Origin: Rallus limicola
Taxonomy: Eukaryota; Chordata; Aves; Gruiformes; Rallidae
Direction: 5' to 3'
Length of the DNA stretch: 64,000 nt
NCBI GenBank assembly: GCA_022605955.1
Contig: JAKCOZ010000012.1
Span: 20,245,015-20,309,014 of the forward strand
Shown: in pieces, positions 27,101-38,282 of the stretch
Layout: each line of letters begins with the position of its first letter
Position numbering within the stretch: position 1 is the stretch's first letter
Position numbers and translations under genes: made by a program
The notes under the pieces: model-generated
Told to the model about the DNA's origin: nothing
The model's input: the letters and a program-made list of their open reading frames with translations, nothing else
Database searches by the model: none

Positions 27101-30100
27101 GAACTGACCTCATTCATAGGCACCTTAGAAATAAATAATATATATACTCACACATACAAATAAGAGTCATTATCTCCAGAAACAAGTGACATTAGGCACA
27201 TACACATGCATAATCATTTATTGAGAAGTGTTATAGCAACTATTGTTTTGATAGGATGACACCTGATAGTGCCACACCTGAATCACATTCAATACAGTAC
27301 CTCTCCTCAAGGCTCTACCTCTGAGCAAGCACAAAGCTACCCAGCCTGCCATGGCATGGGTTAGGCTCTCACCAGTCTTGTGGACTGGCACAACTAGCAG
27401 AGGGCAAGTCTGACAGAGATCATAGCTATCTCAAATACCTTCCTAATCAGCACCAGGTTAATATACCTTATTCTCATTCAGAAAAAGGAGATGAAGGGCT
27501 AGTAGTTTTGAGCAATTATTGCTCATTTGAAGCCTGCTATAGACCATCTAGGGCCTAAAAGGTGTCCCACCCCTCCCACCACTGCTCCACAGACAGGTTT
27601 CAATGTGCCACTCTACATCCACTTAACTCTCCCCAACCTATTTCAAAGACTGACACTGAGTATTTCTGTAGAGCTTAAAGTAATCTAAACTTCCAGCTTA
27701 CCTACAATCCATACTTGCATGCTACTCTTTAAAACATACTTGTTTTAATCAACATGGCTAAAGCCAGAACTGAAGAACTGCCTCAAACACCAATAAATAC
27801 TGGTACTTCCACAGCAGCCACCAGTCATGGAGCTGATCAACAGAACACAGAAAGGGACCAGACAATGATGATTTACCACAAGACTAAGTGGAAGAGATGG
27901 ATTATTGTCTAACATATACCAACACATATAAGTTTCAGCTTTTCAGATTTAGCTGAAAGAGGAACATGTAATGAACTACATAGCTGTTGCTTTACCAGTC
28001 TCAAAAAGACAAAAAATGGCATTGAGTTTCCCAGGATTCAAATATAGAGTGTGAAACAAAGTTTTATATTATCTGGCATTCATGCTTAACATATGTCATG
28101 AAGTCATTCTTTCAGTATCTAAGTATCACAACAACTGGCTCTGTAGAGTAAAAAGTAAACTATTTAGCCATCTCATTTTGAGATACATAACACCTATCTA
28201 ATATTCTATTTTTAAAAAAAGTAAAAACACAGCTCCTTTGAATTGGAAATATTCACAGCCTTGAGAACAGGGGTGATATCTACAAGTGAGCTCAAAAGTA
28301 ATAAAGTGGTCAAAAGAAAAAAATACATGTGGTATTCCAATTATACATAAAATACAATTGTATTTAAAATGTATTACATTATTTTAATTTCCACTAGTCT
28401 TTCCCAGATTTGTCTACTTTAAGACCCATTATACCTTTGCTGTCTGCTCATATATATCCTGTGTGAAAAATCCTTTTGGATTATCTCCTCTGAAAATGTT
28501 GTGGATGTGCCCTCTGCAGGAAATCCTATAGGTACCCAGCCTAAATAAAAATACAGTGTTGTCACTCTGGGGTCTCAGGAACTTTGTTTACAGTTTTGTT
28601 TTCTTGGAGACTATTCTCTCTTTTTCTGAAGGGAATCCAAGAGACCACTGAACCATTTCTGATAACCAGCCTATGAAAAAAATCTGACACTTTCAGTATA
28701 TGAGCTAAATGTAGCATCTGAGTAAGTTAGTTGTGGTTACTAACAAAACAGTTATTTCTCTCAGAACGCAGGCAGACTATTCTCTCACACAACTTGGAAA
28801 GAAGCGAACAGCAGGAAGGGGGTTTCTCTTCACTGTATTTCTTCCTCTACTTTGCTGGTCACAGTAGACCAGGTACTTTATTTATAGAGAGGAAAATACA
28901 CTGTCCACACCAGGGAGAAAAGGTTTTTTTTTTTAAAAAAAAAAGCTCTTACTTATTCATATAATAATTTGTGTTTTGCCGAGGTAGGATGAAAAAGGGT
29001 CAAGGAATCCATGGCCTGAAAAACAGAGCAAGTAAACTGCTGGATGAGGGGTCTGTCCAACACAACCACCTGGCACAAGGAAACAGAGATCAACACCTCC
29101 CTTCACACATGCTTGTGGCACCAGACACTAATAGCTTTCAAACACTATCAACCTGATCAGGATTTGAATAACATGTATCTCATTACCAACCCTCCTCATG
29201 GAAACCTAGGGTTCAGCAGTTTCAACTCCTGAGGTGGCATTTATAATGTATTTATAAATACACAATTGTTGTGGTGATCTACTGAAAAGGCAAACAGAGA
29301 CTTGGGCACACTGTCTTAAGACACAGGTACTTGCTTTACATCCACTAGAACAATGGTAGAACTTGCTTAACTTGCTTAAGTAAAGTGGCACCTTGAGTCT
29401 TCCCAAGTGTCCATACCCAAATACAAAAAGTCTGTACATGTTAGCACATATAAAGTTAAAAGTACTAGTTATGACAGAGGGTCACTGGGTCCCCTGTGCC
29501 TTCTACTGTGGTTTCCATGTGAGTGTTTCCCTACAAAGACCATGACCATTTATTCAGTGCGTCTGTTCATCAGGAATCACCATAATTAATCAATCTGGCT
29601 GTGGTCACAAGACTCCTGCAATAAATGTGGTAACATTTGGAGGGGGAAATCAATTTTTACATGTTTGCCAAAGATCAGGAATATTCTAGGCACATTCAAA
29701 AAGAACATGGGGTATGAACACTGGAGTAATTCTGCACTTTAGATGACTGTCCTCTGCCACCCAAAGGTGACAAGAGAGCAACTGTGACAAAAGGAAAGCA
29801 GGGAAGGAATGGTAAGAAAAACGTGAAATCAGGATTCTCACAAAGAGGAGGGAGAACCAAAAGAATCAGATAAAGGGACTAAACAATACATACATACACA
29901 AACATTGACATGAAAATATATACAAGCAGTGAAAAGGAGCCACTGGAACTGGTGAAACACAAGAGAGATGAGGAAAAAAAGAGCTAGTTTAGACAGATAA
30001 AGAACAGACAAATGATCTGGCAGTAAGAAATACAGGACAGGGCTTCAAATAACTGGACCGTTAGCTTCCAGTACAAAATCTTTCCCCTGCCCTCCCTAAA

Positions 30101-33100
30101 AAACACCAAACCACAAAAAACCCCCAACAGAAAACCCAACAACAAATACCACAATTACTAGGTACTATTTTATCACACATGCAAAACACTGAGCAACTTG
30201 AAGAAAGCACATGTAGGTGAAATCAAAAACATATCAGGATGCTGGGATAAAGTTATAATGCCAGATAAAGTTATAATGACAAATATATTACAGTTTTGAA
30301 AGGTTCAAATTCCTCCATGTTCTAGGCTACATTCCAACTACTAGAGATGGCACTGGGTATTTCCCTATGAACACATAGGGACAGTGGGCACCTGGACAAG
30401 ACCAATCCAACACAGAACTACATTTCTGGGGAAGAAAAAAAAACCTGTGTAGGCCAGTCAGACACTAAAATGAATCCAAGCCACCATTCCATGAGGTAGG
30501 TCACTCCTGTACATAAGATACAGGTGGACAAGTCACATTCACAGGCAGGATCAAGGCTTCATGATAGGTGAGCAGATACCATGACAATACTAACACTAGG
30601 TCATAAGGAACCCGCAACTGGGAATGCAGAACTTCCATCCATCACTCAACACTGTTTGGAGTCAGATTATGCAGGTGCAGATTGCATGGGCCACTGAAAT
30701 AAGATGGACCAATCCATCACGGCTTACTTCCTAGCTCAAGCGCTGTACCACAGTTCAAGCAGTGCCACCTGTATTGCTTCCACGGCAGCTTAGTTTCAGA
30801 GAGAGCCTGATGATTTTTGCTTTGTGCAGAGCCCTAGCTATACAATTCTGCTGGTCACAAAGCCAGTGCTGTGCCAGAAAAGAAAATCTGGGTAAGAGTT
30901 GAGAGGAAACCTATTGGTTCCACAGCAATTCAGCAGAACTCCAGGGCTGTATGTTTGTCTGAATCTCTGGCTTTATCCTCTAGTACTCCAGGTACCTTAC
31001 AAAGTTGCTCTGCTACCCCAAATCAGTCATGCACATGGAGAGAAAGGCTAGTAAGATCCAAATTTAGATCAAACCCACAGAAATGTACAATGCACATACA
31101 CACTGGCTGTTCTACGAAGTTTCATAGTTCTTATTTGTGAGCCACTGCAAGCACAACCCTTACTGATTCTGCTGTTTTCCAACTTTGGAAGACCACTTAA
31201 TCTTAGTGTCCTAGTGTACTCCCAGTCAGCGAAACACTTAACCATGGGACAGGTTTGGTATCTCACTCTGATGCAACACTACAATGCTGTTATGATTTTT
31301 CACCCACTACCAATCAATTCACTGCCTCAACAACCTGGAGGTCATTCTGCAGCAAAGCCAAAATCCTTTGTCTGGAGTATTTTGTCTTGGCGTATTCAGT
31401 CCTCTTGTTGTTTCCTCACTGCTGCTCCTGTCCCATCAATAGAAACAAGATAGCACAGCCTACCCCTCCCAGGCAGCAGCCCCAGTGACTTTCTAATTTT
31501 CTTCAAGGAATATCTACTAAAAGAACTGCCAGGTAAGAGGTGCTTATTTCTAGAAAATTTTATGCAGCATAGTCACTGATATCCATTAAACAATCCAAAC
31601 TCTCAAGGATTTCAGTCTCAATTGTACTGCTAAGCATCAGCACAGCCTTTAGGAATCATCCTAACATAACCATTACAGAGTATCCGAGCCACAAAAATTA
31701 AGTCAGCAGGATTCACAAAGGAAGCCATTGTCAGCAGCAAGGTTTTCCAGCAGAGTGAAGCCAAACTTTAAGCTGCTCAAACAAACACAGCCCTGCAATC
31801 TACAGAACCAGAGTCCTGTGTCTTGTCACTCATGCCCTGTGCTGTAGTTGTAACCAATGCCCTTCGCAGGGAAGGCTCCAGAGCACACCAGCAGCCTGTA
31901 CACAAGCCTTTCCTATGCTCCAGTTGGTAGCCCTAGCAGTTGCCTCCCCCTTGGATGATCCAAAATCACCAGAGGCCTTGAGATAAGGTTCCCAATAAAA
32001 GGTGACATTTCCATCCAACTACTATACTTCTATATAAATAATAATAAGAGAACATAAGATTATAAAAATACAACCTTTTTGCCTCCTGCATCCTACACAA
32101 CACAAAGGCAAGTTTATTCACCAAAAGAGAAAGAGGTGCCACAGCAGACACAAAAAGGAGAGAAGAAACCTACATCACAGCAGCACAGACACAAAAAAAA
32201 ATGTCACCAAGAGGGATTGCACATCAGATCTGAAAAATAAGAGGTACAGGACTTCATCGGTCAAAACTGTAGGGGTGCACCCAGAGATGCAGATTACAGC
32301 TGCTGGGCCAGTGGAATGGCACTCAACACTAGGCCTCTCTTGCACCTTGCAGGCAGCCTTCCTACCCTTTCCTTCCCAATTTCTGTATAAAGAATCAATG
32401 GCTAACTGGAATAGGAGCCCTTATCAGGGAAATAAAATTTTTCTGGAAGCCACCAAAAAACACTGACAAGTAATTGAAAGTTAAGTCATAGAAAGGCATG
32501 TTTTCTAACCTTATGAGACAAGCAAACTAAAAAGTATCACTAAGGCTTTTAAGTGCACAGAAATTTGCCTCGTGTTTCAGCCAGATTTCTTGGAAAATAA
32601 CCCTAGTATGTTCTGTTGGAAATAGCCAAATCTAAGGACACATAGTTCTCATCTGATTAGCGGTCTTTCTGACAACACTACCTTTCTGACAAGGACATTA
32701 TGCTATGGTTCATCCACATCAAAAAAATACACTGAATATCCACTTGTACCTCTCCTACATTCACACTTCTGAAATCACTCAACTAATGACTCTCTTTGGA
32801 GCACAAAGGCACCATTGTTCTCAGATTTTCACCCAGGGAAGTAATATTTCAAACCCATTTCAACCCATTTTTAGAACAATCCGTATTCCTGACTCCTTAT
32901 CTCCTCCATCAAAAATTATAATCTGAAATTTTACCATGGATAATAAGAGCAAGAGCATGTTTTTAACATTGATCATTTGCTTTAATAGTATACAAAACAA
33001 ACAACCTGTCTATCTTCTTTCAAAGAGAGGCAAACAGCTGGATAGGAAGAACCTTGCTTCGGTTATACATAACTAACCTAACAAAACAAGTCACTAGACC

Positions 33101-35530
33101 AGCCTAAGATAAAACATTCAGAGATAAACATATCCCTTTAGCCAAGGCAACAGCCTGTGTTTCCTTTCACTTTCCTCCTGAATAACTGTAAAAAACCACA
33201 GGTTTTACCCAAGAAAGCACACATTTGCCCTTTAAAATAATCATTTTAGAAACAATATCCAAGCATCTGTTAGATTACATAGGAATAAAAAAATCAAAAT
33301 CTGAGATGAGTCTTTTGCCCAGCATAGCTGAGGAGTGTTATGGGCTGAAAAAATGGGGAGAATAGTCTCAGGCTCTATTCTTTCATTTTTAATGGTACTA
33401 CATAGGTTCAGCCAAGCCCTCTGCCCAATGAATGCCTATAATGCAATTTAAACAAAAAGCTTTAACAAAGGACAAAATTTATCAAAATCTGAAATTTCTT
33501 CCCAATGAAGTCAAGAAGGCTTGAATGTTTTGGGAAAAAAAAAAAACCAAAACCACAACAACAAAAACCCCAAACCTGAAACAGTGCAATTCCAACTCCT
33601 TTTGCTACTTCAATACACAGTTTCTCTTAAGTTTTGATCTTTTTTTTTTTTTCTGTTTTGTCAAACACAGATTTTGCTGTGTTTAATTGAGGCTTGTTAG
33701 GGTGGTGGTGATTTGTTGTTTTGTAATTTGTAGCAGTATTTAATAACCCTTCCTACTAGTTAACAGAAGCTTTTTATAAACCATAATGTGGAAGAAAACT
33801 GGAAATGTTGCTAGAAACATCAACTATGAGTTCACCCGTGCAGAAATTCTAAGGGAAGGTTGTGGTGCATTAATTTTGCCCTCAAAAAAAAACCCAAACA
33901 CAAAAAAAAACCAAAACAACCCACACCAAAACCCAAACCTTATTAAAAAAGTAATGCAATTAGCACCTCCACAGTAGAGTCTGATTTGGCAGTTTTCATC
34001 AGACCGCCTCCCAGTACAGTCAGGACTGCTGGGTGACACTTGAGATCTGAAGAGTGTGAGTAAAAATAACCTCTGTTCAACAAGACATGATGAACACCAG
34101 ACAGCTGAGTCACCTTTAAAAGCAATTTTGATTTTTCTGTAGTAGAAGGAATTATCAAAGAGTGGGGCAGTAAAGAATTCAAAAATCTGTCTGAAACACA
34201 TCTTTCATTGAATATTCTGTAAATTAAATCCTGAGCTTTCTTTTGATTGCTGCCATTGACTTTAACATGATTGTTCTGCGCTCATTCACCTCTGGAAAAC
34301 CTGAGCTTCACATAGAGAAGCAACTGTCAATAAAATTTCAGCTCTGTTTAAAAAGTGTAATTCCTAAGCACCTCTTTCCTGCATAGCATTGACCATTACT
34401 ATCTACAAAGGCTTCCAAGTATTATCAGTAAAGTTGAAAACAAGTTAGGCCCCAAATCTGCCATGAAGCTTGTAGAGCTTGCGGATGTTTTGTGAGACTG
34501 CTAGAACACTACATGAAGTTTATCATTTAGCAGCAAATTATATGAGCTAGTGGGGAAATACCACATGTTCAATGAAGTCCAGTGATGTAACTGAAATGTA
34601 GGGATGAGAAAGCGTTCCAGGAGGACTGTCACACCGGTTTTTAGGTTGAGCCTTTACTTCGGAAGGTTTCGCTTAAGAATTTAAAAAGGAAAGTGACTGC
34701 GCAGAAAGAGCAGGAAAGCAAAACGATTAGCACTTGTTAGCCAAAATACACCAACGAGAATGCCAGCTACTGCCCAGTTTTACTACCTGAGTGTGAAAGT
34801 AAAAACAAGAGCTCGGGGGAGGGAGGTGGGGAGCGGGCACCTCAGACAGCCAGAGCCCATTTCCCAGCAGGCAGGAAAGTTTCCCCGAAATCGCAAAATC
34901 CCCGTGTCTAAGCAACCACTTCGGACTGCCCTAAGAAGAAAAATAGATGAACGAACACCGCTACTGCCTACGAGCTGATAGCGCTGTGCCGTGAGGAGCC
35001 CCGGACGCACCAGACCGCGCACCGGCCGCGCAGTGCGGGGTCGCATGGCAGAGTCCCCGCTCCGCCGCGACTCCTACGCGTGGCGGGGTTGTTATTGCAG
35101 CCCGGGCGTGGAGGGTAAGGACAAACCTAGCTGCGGAGTAAGCCACGGCAGGTGGAGGCGGGCGGGTTGGCAAAGGGAGGGATAGGGAAAATTTTGAAGC
35201 CTGAGGGAGAGACAGCGGCCTAAGGAGGGGATGAGGGGCTGCCCTCGGAGCGGGGCGCGGCGGGGAAGGGACCGGAGGACAGGCGGGTTTCCCGCAGGGC
35301 ACCGGCTGAGGGCAGATCGGTATCCCGCGGCGGGGAGGGGGACCGGAGGCAGCCGGGGGCTGTTTCGCTGCACTCACAGGCGAGTCGTAGGAGAAGGCAC
35401 ACTCCGTCTTGTAGACCCGGTCCCCTGACTTGGGCACCCGGATCGTGGGCATGTAGGGGACGAGCAGCTCGCCCAGGTCCCCGGCGGCCATCTGCGCATC
35501 GCCGCCGCTGAAGAGCACGGCCCGCTGCAT
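54..35530 (-). CDS. USP13: USP13, ubiquitin carboxyl-terminal hydrolase 13 (5' part, exons 1-11)
   Basis: USP13 (isopeptidase T-3) is a cysteine-protease deubiquitinase. Coding exons read on the minus strand: 35378-35530, 25973-26098, 21884-21944, 13549-13670, 12974-13116, 12604-12788, 8422-8516, 6670-6857, 4959-5030, 4607-4700, 54-179. They join in frame into residues 1-455. Visible parts are an N-terminal region, a UBP-type zinc finger (about 202-276; Cys206, Cys209, Cys226, His239) and the start of the USP catalytic domain, with the Cys box GNSCYL (catalytic Cys340) and the QQDAQEFF box. The two UBA domains and the His box of the family must lie left of base 54. Start: ATG at 35530 has A at -3; a second in-frame ATG encodes residue 14. 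The paralogue USP5 is excluded by the CGKWFF finger sequence, the divergent linker and the gene neighbours. Exon 4, 6 and 7 donors are unusual (separate entries). Confidence 0.97.
180..4606 (-). other. USP13: USP13 intron 10
   Basis: Ordinary AT-rich intron of about 4.4 kb with scattered A and T tracts. A 119-codon open frame at 2907-3266 resembles no family I know and has no sign of being an exon. I see no recognisable mobile element. Confidence 0.85.
4607..4700 (-). CDS. USP13: USP13 exon 10
   Basis: Residues 383-413: [18 protein letters not shown], then [13 protein letters not shown]. Acceptor CTACAG, donor GTATTT, phase 0 at the 3' end. Confidence 0.95.
4959..5030 (-). CDS. USP13: USP13 exon 9
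   Basis: A 72-nt exon for residues 359-381 ([23 protein letters not shown]) plus two bases of Met382. Acceptor GCCCAG, donor GTAAGT. It is part of the thumb region after the Cys box. Confidence 0.95.
5315..5384. repeat. 31-bp tandem duplication (about 2.3 copies)
   Basis: A unit starting GCTGTAGGATGG begins at 5315 and again at 5346. A third partial copy starts at 5377 and runs about eight bases. The two full copies look identical, which suggests a young local duplication in USP13 intron 8. Confidence 0.92.
5924..5939. repeat. (CA)n microsatellite
   Basis: Short run of CA dinucleotides in USP13 intron 8, too short to be very unstable. Confidence 0.75.
6670..6857 (-). CDS. USP13: USP13 exon 8 (catalytic cysteine box)
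   Basis: Residues 296-357 plus two bases of Ala358. It carries the USP Cys box, [18 protein letters not shown]. The nucleophile Cys340 is encoded at 6723-6725. Acceptor TTTCAG, donor GTAAGT. With the five-residue-shorter N-terminus, Cys340 aligns with the active-site Cys345 of human USP13. Confidence 0.97.
8422..8516 (-). CDS. USP13: USP13 exon 7
   Basis: Residues 264-295: [18 protein letters not shown], then [14 protein letters not shown]. Acceptor TTGTAG. Two donors three bases apart are possible (GTG and GTA in GTGGTAGGA). The downstream one is chosen because it keeps the residue count of the human protein. Confidence 0.93.
8517..12603 (-). other. USP13: USP13 intron 6
   Basis: About 4.1 kb between the zinc-finger exon and exon 7. 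It includes an A-rich, AT-repeat-like stretch around 10300-10480. A 120-codon frame at 9676-10038 is interrupted by a poly-lysine run from an A tract and looks fortuitous. Confidence 0.8.
12604..12788 (-). CDS. USP13: USP13 exon 6 (UBP zinc finger)
   Basis: Residues 202-263, nearly the whole UBP-type zinc finger. Predicted zinc ligands are Cys206, Cys209, Cys226 and His239, by analogy with USP5. Lys228 stands where USP5 has the ubiquitin-contacting arginine, as in other USP13 proteins. Acceptor TTGCAG. The donor is a weak GTCGGG, but it is the only nearby GT that joins exon 7 in frame. Confidence 0.94.
12974..13116 (-). CDS. USP13: USP13 exon 5
   Basis: Residues 155-201 plus two bases of Ser202: [18 protein letters not shown], then a linker ending [10 protein letters not shown]. 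Acceptor TTCTAG, donor GTAAGG. It leads directly into the zinc finger encoded by exon 6. Confidence 0.95.
13251..13297. repeat. Two-copy imperfect tandem repeat
   Basis: Two adjacent copies of a unit of about 24 bp containing AGATTACAGTTATT, differing by a single base in the shared part. It lies in USP13 intron 4, just upstream (in gene sense) of exon 5. Confidence 0.7.
13549..13670 (-). CDS. USP13: USP13 exon 4
   Basis: Residues 114-154, with an acidic stretch ([13 protein letters not shown]) followed by [21 protein letters not shown]. The exon must end at 13549 to keep frame with exon 5 (L-V-T-I). That uses the donor GTCAGT, although a better-looking GTGAGT lies 4 nt downstream. Confidence 0.94.
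15846..15990 (+). mobile_element. CR1 LINE fragment
   Basis: The plus strand reads CCAGAGGAGGGCCATGGAGA, then AATCAGAGGACTTGAACATC and TCTCCTATGAAGATAGGCTG. This matches the conserved 3' region of avian CR1 in sense orientation. It is a diverged, 5'-truncated fragment. It lies antisense to USP13. The edges are approximate. Confidence 0.8.
20235..20265. repeat. C-rich/A-rich low-complexity tract
   Basis: A run of C blocks separated by single A residues that passes into poly-A, inside USP13 intron 3. In gene sense it is T-rich then G-rich. Confidence 0.7.
21884..21944 (-). CDS. USP13: USP13 exon 3
   Basis: Short 61-nt exon for residues 94-113, containing the basic motif [12 protein letters not shown]. 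Acceptor TTCCAG, donor GTATTG. The last base begins the codon of Asp114. Flanking introns of about 4 kb and 8 kb make it easy to miss. Confidence 0.95.
21945..25972 (-). other. USP13: USP13 intron 2
   Basis: About 4 kb of AT-rich sequence with no repeat or extra exon that I can identify. Confidence 0.75.
25973..26098 (-). CDS. USP13: USP13 exon 2
   Basis: Residues 52-93 (126 nt, phase 0 at both ends), containing [17 protein letters not shown] and a basic stretch ending RRIIE. The acceptor is TTTTAG and the donor GTGAGA. This is the conserved N-terminal variant zinc-finger region of USP5/USP13. Confidence 0.96.
26099..35377 (-). other. USP13: USP13 intron 1
   Basis: A 9.3-kb first intron. 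The end next to exon 1 (about 34.8-35.38 kb) is CpG-rich and belongs to the promoter island. The rest is AT-rich with A/C low-complexity tracts at about 30110-30150, 33535-33575 and 33883-33939. No coding exon or mobile element was recognised. Confidence 0.8.
33883..33939. repeat. A/C-rich low-complexity tract
   Basis: Runs of A separated by CC and CCC blocks within USP13 intron 1. This gives spurious phenylalanine-rich frames on the minus strand. Confidence 0.75.
35378..35530 (-). CDS. USP13: USP13 exon 1, coding part
   Basis: Encodes residues 1-51, from MQRAVLF through [13 protein letters not shown] to CAFSYDSP. It ends on a complete codon, followed by donor GTGAGT. The N-terminus is about five residues shorter than I recall for human USP13. 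The open frame runs on into the intron, but the homology stops at the donor. Confidence 0.96.
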
Positions 35531-35666
35531 GTTTTCTCCCTCCGGCCAGCCGGCCGACAGCGGCGAGCGGGCAATGCGAGGGCAACGGAGGCGGAGGGCA
35601 GCCAGGCCCGGGGCAGGGCGCGGCGGCGGGAGCCGAGCCCGAAGAAGAGGAGGGGGAGGGAAGATG

Positions 35667-35676
35667 CTATTTTTAA
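35667..35676. promoter_or_regulatory. MEF2-type element CTATTTTTAA
   Basis: An exact match to the MEF2 consensus YTAWWWWTAR, the only AT-rich island in this GC-rich promoter. A CCAAT pentamer follows one base later. It lies about 140 bp upstream of the USP13 start codon. On the gene strand it could instead act as a weak TATA-like element. Confidence 0.55.
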
Positions 35677-35731
35677 TCCAATAGCAGCAGGAGCAGCACC
35701 AGCTGCGGCGGCGGCACTCGGGGGTCCCGGC

Positions 35732-35800
35732 GAGGGAGGGAGGGAGGGAGGGCGGGCGGGCAGGCGGGAGGGAGAGGCAGGGTGGCGGGGGCGGGGCGCG
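35732..35800 (+). repeat. G-run array with quadruplex potential, including GC boxes
   Basis: At least ten GGG runs separated by one to four bases, ending in GGGGGCGGGGC (35787-35797), an Sp1-type site. The spacing fits the G-quadruplex rule on the plus strand, which is the template strand for USP13. Confidence 0.7.
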
Positions 35801-38263
35801 TCTGGCTGCCCCCCGCGGTCTCCGCCCGTCCCCAGGCGGCTGGCGCCAAGAGGTGCCTGCAGGGGAGCCGGGGACGCCGGGGCGGGGGCCGTACTCCTGA
35901 GGCGATTCCCGCCCAGCGCGCGTGCCACGGGCGACCGTTAGGTGGCAGCCGGCGTCGCGCGGCCGTCTCGTTTCCCCGCCGAGGAGCAGGAGGGGACCGC
36001 AGCCCTGCGCGGCTCCCTCCGCGGGGCGGTGCCGGTGGGATAAGGGCCGCGCTCTCTGGCCACACGTTTTGCCAGAAAACTTTCATTCCCGTCAGCGGAC
36101 GACCCAGACTCCTCTCCTGGTCTGTCTTGTGGCTCAGAGCAGGTTCCTCTGGGAGTAGCAATGCTTTACTACAGGTGCTTTGATTTACTTTTTTTAAAAG
36201 TAATTAAGTACCGTTTATATACATATTTATCCTCAGCTGCAAGGATTTAGTAACTTCACGTGCTTAAACGAGCCTTTTGACTTCAAAGTTGATAACAGAT
36301 CATTAACTAAACTATAGTGCCCACTGGGTATGGGTGTGTATGTATATCTGTATGGATGTCCCTCAGAGAGAGAGGGTGTGTGTACGGGTGAGCCTGTAAG
36401 GGTCCTGCTAATGACATTGTGTGCCGGTGCAGCTGGCTCGGCCTGTGCCTTGGAAGTTTGTAGGCTGCCAGGACAAGCAGAATATGTTGGTGAGGAGGGA
36501 CGAGCTGCTCAGAGACAGAATGGGAAGGTCCAGCCTGAGATGCACTAGGAAGCCTGTGGCAGTGGTGGTAGCCATACACAGATTTCATGTCTTGAGAGTC
36601 AGTACCTTTAGCTTAAAATGACCTTTTCTTTGGCATTTGTTGTGTTTCACTTTTATTTTCACAAATATGGTCGTTTGCTAGAACCACCATTTACCTCAAA
36701 ATCTTAAAAGGTTGTTTTAGCAAAAGCTCGGTAAATTTGTATCCAGTTACAAAGAAACAGGCTGTGAGAGTGAGCAGACCAGTGCAGACTGTTCTCAATT
36801 TTTCTAGTAAGAAATCAAGTGTTGGGAACAATGTGAAATGCCAAGGGCACAATTTGATGCCAATGCAACAGCCTTCGACTTACTCAAGAGCAGACATTGC
36901 ATCAAGAACTTGTGAACATTTAAATATGTACAGGTAGTTTATAGTGACAACCTGTAAGAGGCATTTTCCATCACTCCCTTGAGAGATTTAAAACCAGAGG
37001 AGTACGAGACTGGAGGAACCTGAGGACACACATCCCTCTAGTGGGAAAAGTCTGCCAGATGAAGAGAGTACCCTCTACGTTCCCTAAGTGTGAATGAAAG
37101 TGGGGTAGAGAAATAGCTGCACATTTCTGAAAATGCACAGCTGGTATGTGAGTGGATGGATGTCCTTAGGTGGCACTCGCCTTATTTGCCATACACATTT
37201 CCTAATCTGTTGTAACAGCTGGATGACACATTTCTACTTGATTTTTTATATAAACTCTTTTCATTTACTTTGCTTTTTTAATTCCATTTCACTCTGAAAA
37301 AGAAGCCTTTGAGTTATCCTAAGTGATAGCAGAAAGATGTTAACCATCTCCAAAATCGCTTCAGTGGTCTCTCTATGCTCAATGCATTGGAAGTGTAAAG
37401 TTGGAATTTTCAACTTGAGATTTTGCTGTCAAGTCTTACATTTTCATGTACCAAAAGCTGTGTAATCATACAGCATATGGTATCTGTTCACTCATCAGTG
37501 AGGAAGATCCATAAAACCTATTAACTGATGTCAACCTATACTACTCTCCCTGGCGTGATCTGTGCTCCTCAGGTATCTAGCAATCCTTTCATAACAATCT
37601 TTGAAGAGCAGTTTCCTTTTTTCCTCTTGTTCTTACTAAGCCTGTTAAGAAGTAGAAAGCTAACAGCATCGAAAACTCGATCATATTGCTAACAATGTTA
37701 GATAGGCAACAGTTACCAGGAAAATAGTTTAATATTTGTCCCCTGAGTCTTCCTCCTCATGAGAAGTTTTGTGACAGAGCACAGGCTTTAACTGTTGAGG
37801 TATTTTTGAAAGTGTGTGAAAAACCTACTTATAAAATCCTCTAAAAATCACTAAAATGTGTATTTATATACATCACACAGATTTTAACGTTTAAGAACCA
37901 TTCCTTTGTTTTCTACTCCTACAGCCAACAGTGTAGACAGTCACAGATCTAAGCAAGCAGTTCTGTCTTCTGAAACAGTGGAGGTATCCGAGGCAATAAA
38001 ACCAAAGCCTTGTTAAAATTACTGTTAAAGACTACCCTCCCCACAACTACTTGGCATGGATACATATTTAAAACATGGAAGTTATGTGAAAATGGTGAGT
38101 CTTCTGAAATATTAATACATTCCCGAGCACAGTTTTCATCAATGAAAATCCTTTCTGCTACAAAGGGAATATGTGGCTCTGGTTTAGATATATCACCATT
38201 TACAGTATGTATGATAGCAAAAGTACCTGTTGTGCTTGTAAACTTCATTTAAACCATTAAACA

Positions 38264-38282
38264 AACCAACCAACCAACCAAC
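38264..38282. repeat. (AACC)n microsatellite
   Basis: Nearly five perfect AACC units in the intergenic region. Confidence 0.9.

Larger units (their letters stand above)
34790..36070. promoter_or_regulatory. USP13 CpG-island promoter
   Basis: High GC and many CpG dinucleotides surround USP13 exon 1. Upstream of the start codon (increasing coordinates) are a MEF2-type element at 35667-35676, a CCAAT pentamer at 35678-35682, a GGGAGG/GGGCGG array at 35732-35800 and a GC box at 35787-35797. The transcription start cannot be placed exactly. Island edges are judged by eye. Confidence 0.85.

Noticed and set aside
33824..34201. 125-codon minus-strand frame in USP13 intron 1
   Set aside because: Phe-rich part is a translation of an A/C low-complexity tract.
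34961..35530. 189-codon frame covering USP13 exon 1
   Set aside because: Only residues 1-51 are USP13; beyond the donor at 35377 the frame reads CpG-rich intron.
54..35530. USP5 instead of USP13
   Set aside because: CGKWFF finger, [17 protein letters not shown] linker and the NDUFB5-MRPL47-ACTL6A neighbours all fit USP13.
35220..36183. Several long overlapping frames on both strands upstream of USP13
   Set aside because: Arg/Pro/Ala-rich shadows of a CpG island; no splice or homology support.
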